Shown: in pieces, positions 40,201-48,731 of the stretch
Position numbering within the stretch: position 1 is the stretch's first letter
Layout of the letters: each line of letters starts with the position of its first letter
Assembly (NCBI RefSeq): GCF_012927185.1
Contig: NZ_JABBGB010000002.1
Span: 1,612,001 to 1,676,000 of the forward strand
Length of the DNA stretch: 64,000 bases
Direction: 5' to 3'
Origin: Pseudoflavitalea sp. G-6-1-2
GTDB lineage: Bacteria; Bacteroidota; Bacteroidia; Chitinophagales; Chitinophagaceae
The notes under the pieces: generated by a model
Databases searched by the model: none
Told to the model about the DNA's origin: nothing
Seen by the model: the letters and a program-made list of their open reading frames with translations, nothing else
Translations under genes and position numbers: made by a program

Positions 40201-40408
40201 GGCTAATCTTTCGATCAATCTGCAACGATCAGAACAACTCAACTGGAAAGTGATAGATAATGCAGGCAGGGTTATGTACCAGCACGCAGGTCGGTTGTCA
40301 GCAGGCAACACAACTGTTCAGGTAGATGTGCACGGGTGGCCCTCAGGTGTTTATTTTTTCATTATTTCAGGTAATTCGATTGAACAGCAATTCAGATTTG
40401 TGAAATGA
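37223..40408 (+). CDS. T9SS-exported ELWxxDGT-repeat surface protein
   Basis: 1,061 residues with signal peptide ending near SPLAYSQ. The body has seventeen recognisable copies of an about 48-residue module built on ELWKSDGTAAGTVMVKDI, plus one degenerate final copy (DTELWAIAD); the fold should be a long beta-propeller or solenoid. Then a fibronectin-like segment (LPLTFLSFSGRLNKEDALLH) and a T9SS type A sorting domain (VSLYPNPVVNQ and WPSGVYFFIISG). It is exported across the outer membrane by the type IX system and attached to the surface. No enzyme motif is visible; adhesion or a structural role is inferred. It is monocistronic and ends at a GC-rich terminator. Confidence 0.9.
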   Translation: MRNFYLLIGFLLVVSPLAYSQRFTLVKNINTEMNPAPGIRVDNFVMMNGTTFFAGSDNAGDELWKTDGTEAGTMMVKDIATGNPGSSLRFFTVVGNTLYFVANDLVNGFELWKSDGTAAGTVMVKDINPTGDSYPQSLTDMNGVLYFKATDGAHGTELWKSDGTAAGTIMVKDILPGAASSDIITMKAIGNTLFFSGTFSGTGPELGKSDGTESGTVLLKEINPGIAGSFPLNFTELNGVLYFSAVSPAAGSELWKTDGTTAGTVLVKDINPGTASSSIDFMVVANGMLIFRATDNANGEEAWKSDGTTAGTVLLKDIQPGVTGSAPSYFTAVGSTVYFTAERSDLGNELWKTDGTVAGTVPVKDINPGSSNTYPNSLAALNGTLYFSAHTAASGAELWQSDGTEAGTIMVKDIYPGINNGLSGSIFNANGTLLFQGEDNMNGTELWKSDGTVAGTIRVTNTHFKEGSIPKDFFNLNGTLFFAATESINGRELWKSNGTSSGTSLVTDINPGTGSSDPDLLGVINGYLYFAALSPDYGTELWKTDGTAAGTTLVKDITTGADNTQFAQSQVAGNHLFFKVYNGAASELWSTDGTAAGTLLIKTSPAGSEPENLTNVNGTLFFNDGFSQLWKSDGTAAGTTLVKDITNSLGGISLGSITAVNNTVFFTAYTDAEGSELWMSDGTAAGTVMVKDINPGADNSSPGSLVNWNGTLYFTASHNSAGASGLWKSDGTQSGTVLVKEITQDNSGAAPGNLLAAGNQLFFVAYTAATGTELWKSDGTAAGTVMVKDINPGINDAVSFSSRLLTVNNRIIFIADDGVHGEEMWHSDGTAAGTAMIQDIDPYGSAFYEDYLQIGNTLFASVSASGNDTELWAIADIRILPLTFLSFSGRLNKEDALLHWKTTNEANTSRFIVERSTDQRKFSEIGTVTAFNTPGEHQYNFTDRDVTALSAPVVYYRLRQLDTDDRSTLSKTIALAVKSPIAVSLYPNPVVNQANLSINLQRSEQLNWKVIDNAGRVMYQHAGRLSAGNTTVQVDVHGWPSGVYFFIISGNSIEQQFRFVK
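37400..39740 (+). repeat. Tandem ELWxxDGT coding repeats
   Basis: Seventeen degenerate units of about 145 bases, each coding for the core ELW-x-x-DGT-x-x-GT-x-x-x-KDI. Spacing varies by a few codons and identity is moderate, so the array is older than the one at 62197-64000. Confidence 0.85.
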
Positions 40409-40416
40409 TACATATG

Positions 40417-40452
40417 CCCGGGCCCCTTCATCCAACATTGAAGGGGCCCGGG
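40417..40452. terminator. GC-rich terminator between convergent genes
   Basis: Perfect 14-bp stem CCCGGGCCCCTTCA (40417-40430)/TGAAGGGGCCCGGG (40439-40452), 8-base loop. There is no strong T-run on either side, but it stands between the stops at 40408 and 40468. Confidence 0.75.
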
Positions 40453-40467
40453 TCTGATCATTCTTTA

Positions 40468-41784
40468 TCAGTTTTTAAGCATCTCCAGAATCCCTTCATT
40501 TCTGATGATCATCATCCCCTGCCGGTCTTCTGTGATGCCTTCTTCCAGTACATATGTATACCTTGGTCTGGCACCGTCCATGATGGTGGGCATATACCTG
40601 AACCGGATATTATCCGTTTCTTTCAATGCCTCTCCCACTTCAATGATATGTGTAGATACGATGAACAGGCAATCCTGATATTCAGCAAATGCTTCTGTTA
40701 CTGCGAGCGTGCCATCGTAAGCATCTTTTACATTGGTGCCTTTGAACAGCTCATCGAACATCAGCATAAGGCGTTTACCGCTGCTGGCCGCATCGGCGGC
40801 TTGTTTTACCCGCACCACTTCTGCATAGAAATGGCTGTAGCCAAGTCCGATATTATCAGCCACATTGATGGATGAATACATTCCTTCACGCACAGAGAAT
40901 TCGAAACCGGATGCAGCTACCGGAAAACCCATATGCGCGAGGTAGATACCGATGCCGATCGATTTCATCAGCGTACTCTTGCCAGCCATATTGGCGCCTG
41001 TGAGGAAAATTACATTGGAGTTTTCATGCATCACAATATCATTGCCAATGGCTTTATCGATGCAGGGATGCGCCAGTCCGGAAGCCTTCAATACATTCAT
41101 TTCCGGCGCCAATGCTTTCGCGTAGGTAAATCCTTTTTTGCGCGCTACATTGCTCACGGCAATGTAGAGATCAAGCTCATAGATGAATTGCAACAGGTTG
41201 TCCATCTCAGCCGGGAAGCGGCTTTTCAGCAGGTGATCGTATTGCGCCAGTGTTGTTACCGATAGGTCTGCATAGATATCCGTATTGCGCAGTTTCTCCA
41301 GTTGTTTGTCGGAAAGCAGGTGAAGCAGCTGGTTGATGCGGTCTGCCATTGGGCTCTTCATTTGCTGCAATACTTCCAGCATATCATAACATCGGTTCAA
41401 TGTAACGATGGTAGCCTGCAGCCCCTGCACAGATTTCTTGTATCGTTCATCACGGGTGAGTTTGCTGAGCAGCTTCTGTGTGATGATGCTGCTGACAGTG
41501 GAGAAAGCACTCTTTCCGGTACCGGTATCGAGGTATTCCCGCATGATGCTGATCTGCTGTACATCGAAGGAAAAACTCAGGCCCGATTGCTGGAAAAAAC
41601 TGAATATGCTGCTGCGTTGATTGATGCTGGCTGCATCGGGCAGAAGATTGCGGAACATTTGGTCGAGGAGTTGTTCTCCCCCACGCGATTTCACTTCATT
41701 GAACAGATGGTACACAGATCCCTGTCTGAATTTACCCAGCAGGTTCAGTTCGTCCAGTGTTTGCCTGTCGATATTAAAACTCAT
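40468..41784 (-). CDS. MutS-like ATPase without mismatch-recognition domains
   Basis: 438 residues, about half of a MutS. It starts directly in the MutS core (domain III-like: FNIDRQTLDELNLLGKF then QGSVYHLFNEVKSRGG) and ends in the domain V ATPase: Walker A G263-ANMAGKST, Walker B LMLMFDE near residue 344, and the signature STHIIEVGEAL. Domains I and II, which read mismatches, are absent, as is the MutS2 Smr nuclease. It probably clamps on some DNA structure, but its biology is unknown. It is the last gene of the Gld/MutS-like operon and a close paralogue of 43311-44651 and of the gene tail at 1-170. Confidence 0.88.
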   Translation of the reverse strand: MSFNIDRQTLDELNLLGKFRQGSVYHLFNEVKSRGGEQLLDQMFRNLLPDAASINQRSSIFSFFQQSGLSFSFDVQQISIMREYLDTGTGKSAFSTVSSIITQKLLSKLTRDERYKKSVQGLQATIVTLNRCYDMLEVLQQMKSPMADRINQLLHLLSDKQLEKLRNTDIYADLSVTTLAQYDHLLKSRFPAEMDNLLQFIYELDLYIAVSNVARKKGFTYAKALAPEMNVLKASGLAHPCIDKAIGNDIVMHENSNVIFLTGANMAGKSTLMKSIGIGIYLAHMGFPVAASGFEFSVREGMYSSINVADNIGLGYSHFYAEVVRVKQAADAASSGKRLMLMFDELFKGTNVKDAYDGTLAVTEAFAEYQDCLFIVSTHIIEVGEALKETDNIRFRYMPTIMDGARPRYTYVLEEGITEDRQGMMIIRNEGILEMLKN

Positions 41785-41814
41785 AATTGTTGATTGAATT
41801 GTACGGGATCAGAC

Positions 41815-43314
41815 TTATCGAATCTCCTGCCCTATCAGCTCCATCGCATAAGCTAATTCAGGATCTGTTGTCTGGCGGATATAGGAAAGATATTTGTCCA
41901 TCGGCACTTCTTTATCGGGCAGAATGCCGCGGCCATTGTCTGTTGTTGAATTGAAGAAGAACAATTCTGCCATGGGCACCGTGAGAATGGATTTGGTATT
42001 AGGCAGCAGATAATTGAGAAACCACGCCGCTGTGGTGGACTGCTCTCCGCTGCCGGTCTCTTTTCCGATGATCAGTCCACGTTTGTTCTTTTGCACCAGT
42101 GTAGCAAAATAAGTAGCGGCAGACACTGTTCCACCTCCGGTGAGCACCCATACTTTTCCTTTGAATGCATCTTTATCGGGAGGATAATTTTCGAGCATTC
42201 CTTCTTTCAGGCGTTCATTGCCAATGTAGCGGCCGGATATGCTGTCTTTATTGAAACGCTGATAGAGGAAGTTCCTGTTGTTGCGGACATCTTCATCACT
42301 GAGTTTTCGTTGTCCGTCTGCCACCGCATATTCAGGATAGGAAATATCGATTAATCTTGTGCGGTAGTTGTAAATATTCGGGAAAGACTGGGTGGACAGG
42401 AAAGAATACAACAATGCCGAGATCGCCGGATTGCCGCCGCCATTGTTTCGGATATCGATGATCACATGCTGAAATCCGCGCTTGTTCACTTCTTTGAAGA
42501 AAGTACTGAATTCTTTGTATGCGTACGCCTCCTGCAGGTTGAAAGAATTTACTGTGAGCGTACCTGTTTTACGCGCATCATCATAACTGCTGAAGATCCA
42601 GTAAGTGCGGGCCAGTTGATTCACGGGGAATACAGCCTGCCGCGTAGTATGGAAGCCGGGAGAAGCAGACAGCGCCGGCATGCTGATCTTCTTCACCACC
42701 TTCGTTTGAGGCTCCATGTATTCAAGCTCGTATTGTTGCGCGTTGTGTTGGCGCATACTCCGGGAGATCTGAAAATTACCGAATGCCCTGTCTGTGCCGG
42801 TATTGATAAAACCATCGCTGTAAGTGGAAGCACTCATGGATGCAATGATATCCTTTGCAGGCTGGCCGTTGATGCTCACCAGTTCCGAAGCAAACGGAAT
42901 GGTACTTCCTTTGATATTCACCAGAATCTTTCCGCGTTCTATGATTACCGGAAACGGAAAGAAATTGGTGTTGCTGACCACATCACGTGTGTTCTGCTCG
43001 GAGAAGTTGAAGTTCGTATGCACATCGCGTATCAGCTGAATGGGCGAGAATTGCATGCAGGCAAATACATCCTTTTGTGCTGCTGCTTTTTGCAGCAGCG
43101 AGTCGATCCTTTTGTTGAGTGTGATGGAGTCAACAAACTTGTAAGGATTCGGATGTTGTTTTATGAGAATATCCATCGCCAGCCTGTAATCCTTGATCAG
43201 CCCTTCTTTGGTGAGTTCCGGCAATGAATCCGGCAGATGGCTTGATTGAGCTACCGCTCCTATGCTGCAGGTTGCGAGGATGGTGCAAACACCTGCTATC
43301 AAAAACGTATTCAT
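41815..43314 (-). CDS. S41-family (C-terminal processing/tricorn-like) peptidase, secreted
   Basis: 499 residues with signal peptide CTILATCSIGAVAQ. N-terminal helical domain (about 35-110), PDZ-like middle (FASELVSINGQPAKDIIASM, about 140-170), then the S41 core: HVIIDIRNNGGGNPAISALL (about 285-303), nucleophile S398 in TGGGTVSAATYF, and E419 in IGKETGSGEQST, which fits the tricorn-like Ser-Glu arrangement more than the Ser-Lys dyad. It cuts proteins or their C-termini in the periplasm. Its ATG overlaps the TGA of the preceding MutS-like gene (ATGA), so the two are translationally coupled. Placement between two MutS-like genes is odd and unexplained. Confidence 0.9.
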   Translation of the reverse strand: MNTFLIAGVCTILATCSIGAVAQSSHLPDSLPELTKEGLIKDYRLAMDILIKQHPNPYKFVDSITLNKRIDSLLQKAAAQKDVFACMQFSPIQLIRDVHTNFNFSEQNTRDVVSNTNFFPFPVIIERGKILVNIKGSTIPFASELVSINGQPAKDIIASMSASTYSDGFINTGTDRAFGNFQISRSMRQHNAQQYELEYMEPQTKVVKKISMPALSASPGFHTTRQAVFPVNQLARTYWIFSSYDDARKTGTLTVNSFNLQEAYAYKEFSTFFKEVNKRGFQHVIIDIRNNGGGNPAISALLYSFLSTQSFPNIYNYRTRLIDISYPEYAVADGQRKLSDEDVRNNRNFLYQRFNKDSISGRYIGNERLKEGMLENYPPDKDAFKGKVWVLTGGGTVSAATYFATLVQKNKRGLIIGKETGSGEQSTTAAWFLNYLLPNTKSILTVPMAELFFFNSTTDNGRGILPDKEVPMDKYLSYIRQTTDPELAYAMELIGQEIR

Positions 43315-44651
43315 GATTCTACTGTGTTTTTTTGTTTGAAAAGATTCTTTACGGGCGCCCGTTTGCGGCCGTTCTTCAAAGTGTCGAGTATCCCTTCATT
43401 GCGGATGATGATCATGCCATGGCGGTCTGCTGTGATGCCACTCTCCAGCGTGTAGGTGTATTCGGGGATATTGCCATTCATGCGCGTAGGCAGAAACTGA
43501 AACCCGATATTGGGAATCTGCTGCAATCGTTCACCGGCTTCCACAATATGGGAGGAGATGATGAACAGGCTGTTCTTCTTTGCTGCAAAGGCAATGGTGA
43601 TCTCTACGGTGGCTTCATGTGCATCTTTCACGTTGGTGCCGCGGAACATTTCATCGAAGATGATGAAGAGTGATTTGCCGGACTGCAGTTCTGCTGCTAC
43701 TTTCTTTACTCTCAGTACTTCGGCATAAAAATGACTGGCGCCGATGCCCAGATTATCGGGCAGGTTGATGGTAGTGTAAATGCCATCCAGCACGGAGAAT
43801 TCCATTTCCTCAGCAGCCACCGGAAATCCGATATGGGCCACATACACGGCAGTACTCACAGATCGCAGGAAGGTGGATTTGCCGGCCATATTGGCGCCGG
43901 TTAGAAAAACCACATTATGATCCGGATGCATCGAAAAATCGTTGCTCACCGGTTTCGTGAGCTCCGGATGATACACTCCTTTGAGGCGGAGAATGCTTTT
44001 GCCTTTTTCTAACGCTTTGGGGAAAACGAATTTCCTTTCCTGCGCTACCCTTGCTACGGAAAGGTATACATCCAGCTGGTAGATCTTTGCCAGCAGCTGT
44101 TCGATCTTGCTGCGTTCACGGTGGCGGAAGAGCAGGTCGTATGCCGTGATGGCGGCATACGACAATTTCGCTCTTTGCTGTTCGCGCAATACCGGTTCAA
44201 AGGCCGGGTCCTGAAGAAGGGAGGCAATCGCCTCCCGCTCCATCGCCCAGGAGTCCATGGCTACAATCTCCTTTGATCCGATGAAAGATTTTACCTGTTG
44301 TACCAGGCCGATCAATGCAGTTACTCCATTACTGATCTCTCTTTCACTGAGCACGGCATGTTGCGAACCTTGTTTCTTTTGTTCGTCAGCTGCAGCCAGG
44401 TATTTTTCTGCCATATCGAATAAGGCACTTTCAAAAGGGAAGCGCATGTTCAGGCCGGCGAAACTTCTGATGATATTGCTTCTGCGGTTGATCTCCTGCT
44501 GATCACTCAACGGTTTGGTGAACATCTCTTTCAATACTATTTCTGCGCCACGGGTATGTGAATGATTGTAGAGGTCGAACAATCCCTGGCTATCCCGCTT
44601 TCCGAAGATCCGCAGATCTTCGATCGTTTGTTCATCTGTTAACAGGTACAT
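43311..44651 (-). CDS. MutS-like ATPase without mismatch-recognition domains (paralogue)
   Basis: 446 residues with the same layout as 40468-41784: core domain from TDEQTIEDLRIFGKRDSQG and HTRGAEIVLKEMF, then the ATPase with Walker A TGANMAGKSTFLRSV, Walker B LFIIFDEMFRGTN and SSHIVEAGERL. The C-terminus is extended by a basic tail (NGRKRAPVKNLFKQKNTVES) that its paralogue lacks and that could bind nucleic acid. It lies 11 bases after the GldF-GldG fusion gene and overlaps the S41 peptidase start by four bases. The active-site motifs are intact, so it is a working ATPase; the role is unknown. Confidence 0.88.
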   Translation of the reverse strand: MYLLTDEQTIEDLRIFGKRDSQGLFDLYNHSHTRGAEIVLKEMFTKPLSDQQEINRRSNIIRSFAGLNMRFPFESALFDMAEKYLAAADEQKKQGSQHAVLSEREISNGVTALIGLVQQVKSFIGSKEIVAMDSWAMEREAIASLLQDPAFEPVLREQQRAKLSYAAITAYDLLFRHRERSKIEQLLAKIYQLDVYLSVARVAQERKFVFPKALEKGKSILRLKGVYHPELTKPVSNDFSMHPDHNVVFLTGANMAGKSTFLRSVSTAVYVAHIGFPVAAEEMEFSVLDGIYTTINLPDNLGIGASHFYAEVLRVKKVAAELQSGKSLFIIFDEMFRGTNVKDAHEATVEITIAFAAKKNSLFIISSHIVEAGERLQQIPNIGFQFLPTRMNGNIPEYTYTLESGITADRHGMIIIRNEGILDTLKNGRKRAPVKNLFKQKNTVES

Positions 44652-44662
44652 GGTGTGATGTG

Positions 44663-47008
44663 TTATTGTCGTTTACGCCTGAGAAGGATCACTGTGCCTA
44701 AGATCAGAATGGCGGCAGGTAAGATCCAGACGAGAATGATCTTTTGTGTTTGTGCAGTGGTAAGGCTGATGCTCAGCAGTGTGTCTGTTGGCGGTATGGA
44801 AAATATATGAACAGGGAATGCTTCATCTGTGAGCCAGCTCAGATAGTTACCGGCAAGGAATTGTGAATTGATCCTGAGATTGGAAGCAAAGTCTGCATCG
44901 CCTGCAATGGTGATCTTTTGTTGTTTATTCCCTACCTGCCTGCTCAGTGCCAGTGCAACAGTAAATGAATCCAGTTTGTAATCGCCTTCACTGGCCACCA
45001 TAACGGGTGCCGCCGAGTCTGTTACCAGATGGCCTGCTTTTACCCATGCCAATCCCTTAGGGCCCGATACCATCAGTCGTGTTACTTTGAAACCTTTATC
45101 GCCATACGAGATCGGAGCCGCGCCAGGGTGAAGTATTTTGGTGGAATCCCCATTCTTCAACCCCTCTCTGGCCAGGATGCTGAAAGCGTTCTTTTGTTGA
45201 AGCAGCCCGGTATGGTCCATGGTTACAAATGGTGTTATCTTATCAGGGGTCTCATGTTTGGAGATCTGCACCATGGTGCCTGGCATCAGGTCTGCACCCA
45301 TGGGGTTGATGATCGGATTGAGCACCTGTTGTTTGCCTGGCTCTCCCAGTATCATCATGTTGCCACCCTTATCAATGTATTGCTTCAGGCGTGTTTTGAT
45401 AGTATCGTTCAGCATCACTTTGGGATCGGCCAGTACCAGCGCATCGGCATCTGCAGGTATATCCTGTATGCTGAGGTTCAGGGTATCGAACTCAAAACCG
45501 TGATTGATGAGAGCGGCTCTGCTTTGTTTCTGAATAGAGTAGAAATTGAATTCCCTTTCACCCAGTTTATGAATGCTTCGCTCGTAGTTGCCTGTGGTGG
45601 CGTATACTTTAGGAATGGTGTCGTTGGATAATCTTTTCAGCGCAGCAGCAACATGGTTTTCATCAGGCCAGTATTTGGGATCATCATACATCCTCAGGAA
45701 AATACTTTTGCCTTTATATTTCAATTGCATGACGGAGCGCATTCCTTCCGGCTGCAGGTCGATCTGCTTTCTGATCTCGGCCGGTTTGAGGTACCAGCTG
45801 AGATTTGTTTCGTGCATCTTGGCATATTCCCGTGCAATGGAATCGAGTGTCATACCGGGCATGCGTTTGTACATTGTGCTGTCTCCGTCTACCACATCGT
45901 AATACAGCACATAATTGAATCTGATATTGGGTTTGAAGCGGATGAACTGGTCCCAGAAACCCCAGATATACGTATTGCGTGCGCTGGGTCTGGTTCTTCC
46001 GAAGCCTTGTCCCGGATCGAGCAGATTGGTATAGAGTGTAACTTCCAGTGGCTCATCTTTCATGGTGCTGATGATCTCCTGCGTTTTTTCAGTAATGGTA
46101 TTTGCCTGTGTTCTGGTACCATCCCAGTAAGCGATATAACCGGGTCTGGAGGTGAGATAGCCCACTACCATTACAGAAAGAAATACGGTGAGGTAACGCA
46201 CTGCTTTTTTTCCTCTCGAAACTAACTCCCTTCCATGGCGCAAGCTCAGATAACTGAAGGTTACGAACATATAGGTGAGCAGTGCATAGTACATAATATC
46301 GCGCGAAGTGATGAGGCCTTCAACCATTCTTTCAGCTCGGCCGTTGATGGCGAGGAAGTAGGTAAGATCACGGATAAAATCATATTCCTGCCAGAGACCT
46401 CCTATACGTTGCAGGAGAAAAAGCAGAATGAATGTGGCGATGGCAGATACGATCTGGTAATTGGTGATGCTGCTCATGAACATGCCGATGGCTGTGTAAG
46501 AACATACCATCAGATAGAAAGTGATGAGGCCGGTTGCCAAATGTCCCGAATCGATATTTCTGATGCTGAAACCGCCTACTATCATAAAGAGGAGCATGAT
46601 GCTCAGCAACAACATATTGTAGGCCATTATTGCCAGGTATTTTCCCCAAACGATCTGATTGAGTTGTACGGGCGAGGAATAAAGCAGCTTCACTGTACCG
46701 TTATTGAACTCCCGGTTGATCAGTCCCATTGTGAGCAGGGGAATAAAGAGATACAGATTGGAAAAGATATTGCCGATGAAGCCATTCCCATCCATTCCCA
46801 TGAACACACTTTTGGTAATGCCCATTGGAAATTCTTTGAACGAGGGGGTTGTGCGCAGAAGGGAATCCTGCCAGTTGGCTAACATTGTAACGAAGTTGGT
46901 ATAATAGAGCGCACAGATCACAAAGAAGATGATGGTGAGGAACCAGGCCACCGGAGAAAAGAAAAGGTTCCGGAGTTCGGTTCTCGCTATTTTGAATATT
47001 AATCGCAT
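44663..47008 (-). CDS. GldF-GldG fusion: ABC-2 permease joined to Gld auxiliary domain
   Basis: 781 residues. The N-terminal third is a six-helix ABC-2 permease like GldF (IARTELRNLFFSPVAWFLTI, FIPLLTMGLINREFNNGTVK, LLYSSPVQLNQIVWGKYLAI). After a further helix near residue 285 comes a large extracytoplasmic GldG-like domain (EVTLYTNLLDPGQGFGR, VYATTGNYERSIHKLGEREF, ADALVLADPKVMLNDTIKTR) and a final helix next to a basic end (LRRKRQ). In Flavobacterium GldF and GldG are separate proteins; here they are one chain, which is common in this part of the phylum. It pairs with the ATPase at 47017, 8 bases upstream. Confidence 0.9.
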   Translation of the reverse strand: MRLIFKIARTELRNLFFSPVAWFLTIIFFVICALYYTNFVTMLANWQDSLLRTTPSFKEFPMGITKSVFMGMDGNGFIGNIFSNLYLFIPLLTMGLINREFNNGTVKLLYSSPVQLNQIVWGKYLAIMAYNMLLLSIMLLFMIVGGFSIRNIDSGHLATGLITFYLMVCSYTAIGMFMSSITNYQIVSAIATFILLFLLQRIGGLWQEYDFIRDLTYFLAINGRAERMVEGLITSRDIMYYALLTYMFVTFSYLSLRHGRELVSRGKKAVRYLTVFLSVMVVGYLTSRPGYIAYWDGTRTQANTITEKTQEIISTMKDEPLEVTLYTNLLDPGQGFGRTRPSARNTYIWGFWDQFIRFKPNIRFNYVLYYDVVDGDSTMYKRMPGMTLDSIAREYAKMHETNLSWYLKPAEIRKQIDLQPEGMRSVMQLKYKGKSIFLRMYDDPKYWPDENHVAAALKRLSNDTIPKVYATTGNYERSIHKLGEREFNFYSIQKQSRAALINHGFEFDTLNLSIQDIPADADALVLADPKVMLNDTIKTRLKQYIDKGGNMMILGEPGKQQVLNPIINPMGADLMPGTMVQISKHETPDKITPFVTMDHTGLLQQKNAFSILAREGLKNGDSTKILHPGAAPISYGDKGFKVTRLMVSGPKGLAWVKAGHLVTDSAAPVMVASEGDYKLDSFTVALALSRQVGNKQQKITIAGDADFASNLRINSQFLAGNYLSWLTDEAFPVHIFSIPPTDTLLSISLTTAQTQKIILVWILPAAILILGTVILLRRKRQ

Positions 47009-47016
47009 GGCTGAAC

Positions 47017-47937
47017 TTATTGATGGGATTGAGTGGATAATTGTTTGAAGATGTCGTCCAGTAAGCCTTTTTCGAAGTTCACTTCACGGATGCGCCAGTC
47101 TTTCTGCACACCTGCATTGATGATCCTTTCGGTAATATCTTCTTCTCCGTCGAAAAAGATGCGGGCCTGTTTGTCTGTAGTGTATTCTGCTTTGGTGATG
47201 CCTTGTATCTGCAGTATTTCACCAACGGTTGGCGGGTTGGCGAAACGCACCAGTACACTTTGCGGTTGCATGTAATTGTTGAAGGCATCCATTGAGTCGG
47301 AGAACACAATCCTTCCGGACTCGATCATGATCACTTCTTTGCAGAGCAGGTGGATCTCAGACATGATATGGGAAGAAAGCAATACTGTTCTTTCCTGTGC
47401 AATTTCCCTGATCAGTTTTCGGGCCTCTATCAGCTGATTGGGGTCGAGTCCGTTGGTGGGCTCATCCATTACCACCAGTTTGGGTTTATGAATGATGGCC
47501 TGGGATATGCCTACCCGTTGGCGATAGCCGCCAGACAGGTTTTTGATCAACCGCTTGCTGAAATGGGTTATGCCTGTTTTTTCCTTTGCCTCATCTACGG
47601 CAGCTTTGATCTTACTGTTTTCAATCAGTCTCAGTTCGGCCGTGTAAGTGAGGTACTCATCTACTGTGAGATCGAGGTATACCGGTGGCGTCTGTGGGAG
47701 AAATCCGATGGATCTTTTTGCAAGCTCAGGTTCTTTGCGAATATCAGCTCCATTGATAAATACATTCCCTTCAGTTTGGTTGAGCGCTCCGCAAATGATA
47801 TTCATGGTAGTGGATTTGCCGGCTCCGTTGGAGCCCAGCAAACCAATGATGCCGTTGGATGCGATCTCGATATTGATATCGCGGATGGCCCAGCTGCTAC
47901 CATAACGGTGCGAGAGGTTTTCTGTTTTTAAGATCAT
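47017..47937 (-). CDS. gldA: GldA-type ABC transporter ATPase
   Basis: 306 residues, one ABC domain: Walker A LLGSNGAGKSTTMN, Q-loop GFLPQTPPVYLDLTVDEYLT, signature LSGGYRQRVGISQAI, Walker B LVVMDEPTNGLDPNQ, H-switch LLSSHIMSEI, followed by the C-terminal extension usual in GldA/NatA-like proteins. It energises the GldF-GldG permease encoded 8 bases downstream. In gliding Bacteroidota this complex aids motility, but it is not part of the T9SS itself. It is probably the first gene of the five-gene operon; the 107-base gap to the sigma gene upstream holds a TACAGT/ACTGTA palindrome (47988-48001) and no recognised promoter. Confidence 0.88.
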   Translation of the reverse strand: MILKTENLSHRYGSSWAIRDINIEIASNGIIGLLGSNGAGKSTTMNIICGALNQTEGNVFINGADIRKEPELAKRSIGFLPQTPPVYLDLTVDEYLTYTAELRLIENSKIKAAVDEAKEKTGITHFSKRLIKNLSGGYRQRVGISQAIIHKPKLVVMDEPTNGLDPNQLIEARKLIREIAQERTVLLSSHIMSEIHLLCKEVIMIESGRIVFSDSMDAFNNYMQPQSVLVRFANPPTVGEILQIQGITKAEYTTDKQARIFFDGEEDITERIINAGVQKDWRIREVNFEKGLLDDIFKQLSTQSHQ

Positions 47938-48044
47938 GCAATGAGTGTTTTTGAATATTAGGTAAGAGCATAGGCCGGCCCGACCGGTACAGTAAACTGT
48001 ATCGATCCGATTGTTTTTTCAGCCTTTCTTAAATCAGACTGCTA

Positions 48045-48719
48045 TTATAGTTTTATTGAATTGTTTGCGACCTGCGTGATAATACTGCTCTGATATCTCT
48101 TATTGAACAATTCCATGAGTTCGTCTTTTGTATTACTCTTTTTGAAAAAAATATTGTTGCAGATAAAGAGCAGTAGAATTATGCAAATACAGGTGAGATT
48201 TTCTTTCATGAATTGCACCGCGCGGTTCAGGTGCACTTTCACTGTATTGGGAGAAAGCTGCAGAAATGCGGCAATCTCAGCTCTATTCAACCCTTTCTCC
48301 TTACTGAGTAGCAGCACCGTTTTTTGCTGCGAAGGAAGCTGATTGAAAATTTGTTTGAGCAGCATATGCTTTTCCTTTCCGATGAGATGCTCCTCCACAT
48401 GAGTGCAGTGTGTATTATTGTGGTTACTCAGGGTTTTGTGTATGCGCACCTGAATATTCCTGTCGCGTATATACCTTACTGAAAGGTTGGTAACTACCTT
48501 GATCAGCCAGCCCACCGGGTTTTCGGGGATGATCTTTGCCCTTTGTTGCCAGAGTGCCAGGAATGCTTCCTGTACAATGTCTTCTGCTACCTGTTTGTTT
48601 CTGGTGATCTGCCAGGAAGTATACTGCAGGTGTGTGGTCCAGTTATGAACTATGCTGGTGAACTGGTAATGGAAGAGATGTAAAGGTGCAGTTTTATATT
48701 GGGGAATGGTGGTCATCAT
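48045..48719 (-). CDS. ECF sigma factor with C-terminal membrane segment
   Basis: 224 residues. Region 2 is TSWQITRNKQVAEDIVQEAF then LALWQQRAK, with PVGWLIKVVTNLSVRYIRDR; region 4 is LPSQQKTVLLLSKEKGLNRA then EIAAFLQLSPNTVKVHLNRA. After region 4 comes a hydrophobic stretch CICIILLLFICNNIFF, long enough to cross the membrane once, and about 35 further residues. That tail is missing from ordinary ECF factors and suggests membrane attachment without a separate anti-sigma. It lies 12 bases after the lipoprotein gene at 48732 and so closes the SusCD operon, which already has another sigma at its head. Confidence 0.88.
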   Translation of the reverse strand: MMTTIPQYKTAPLHLFHYQFTSIVHNWTTHLQYTSWQITRNKQVAEDIVQEAFLALWQQRAKIIPENPVGWLIKVVTNLSVRYIRDRNIQVRIHKTLSNHNNTHCTHVEEHLIGKEKHMLLKQIFNQLPSQQKTVLLLSKEKGLNRAEIAAFLQLSPNTVKVHLNRAVQFMKENLTCICIILLLFICNNIFFKKSNTKDELMELFNKRYQSSIITQVANNSIKL

Positions 48720-48731
48720 TTCACAGGATTT

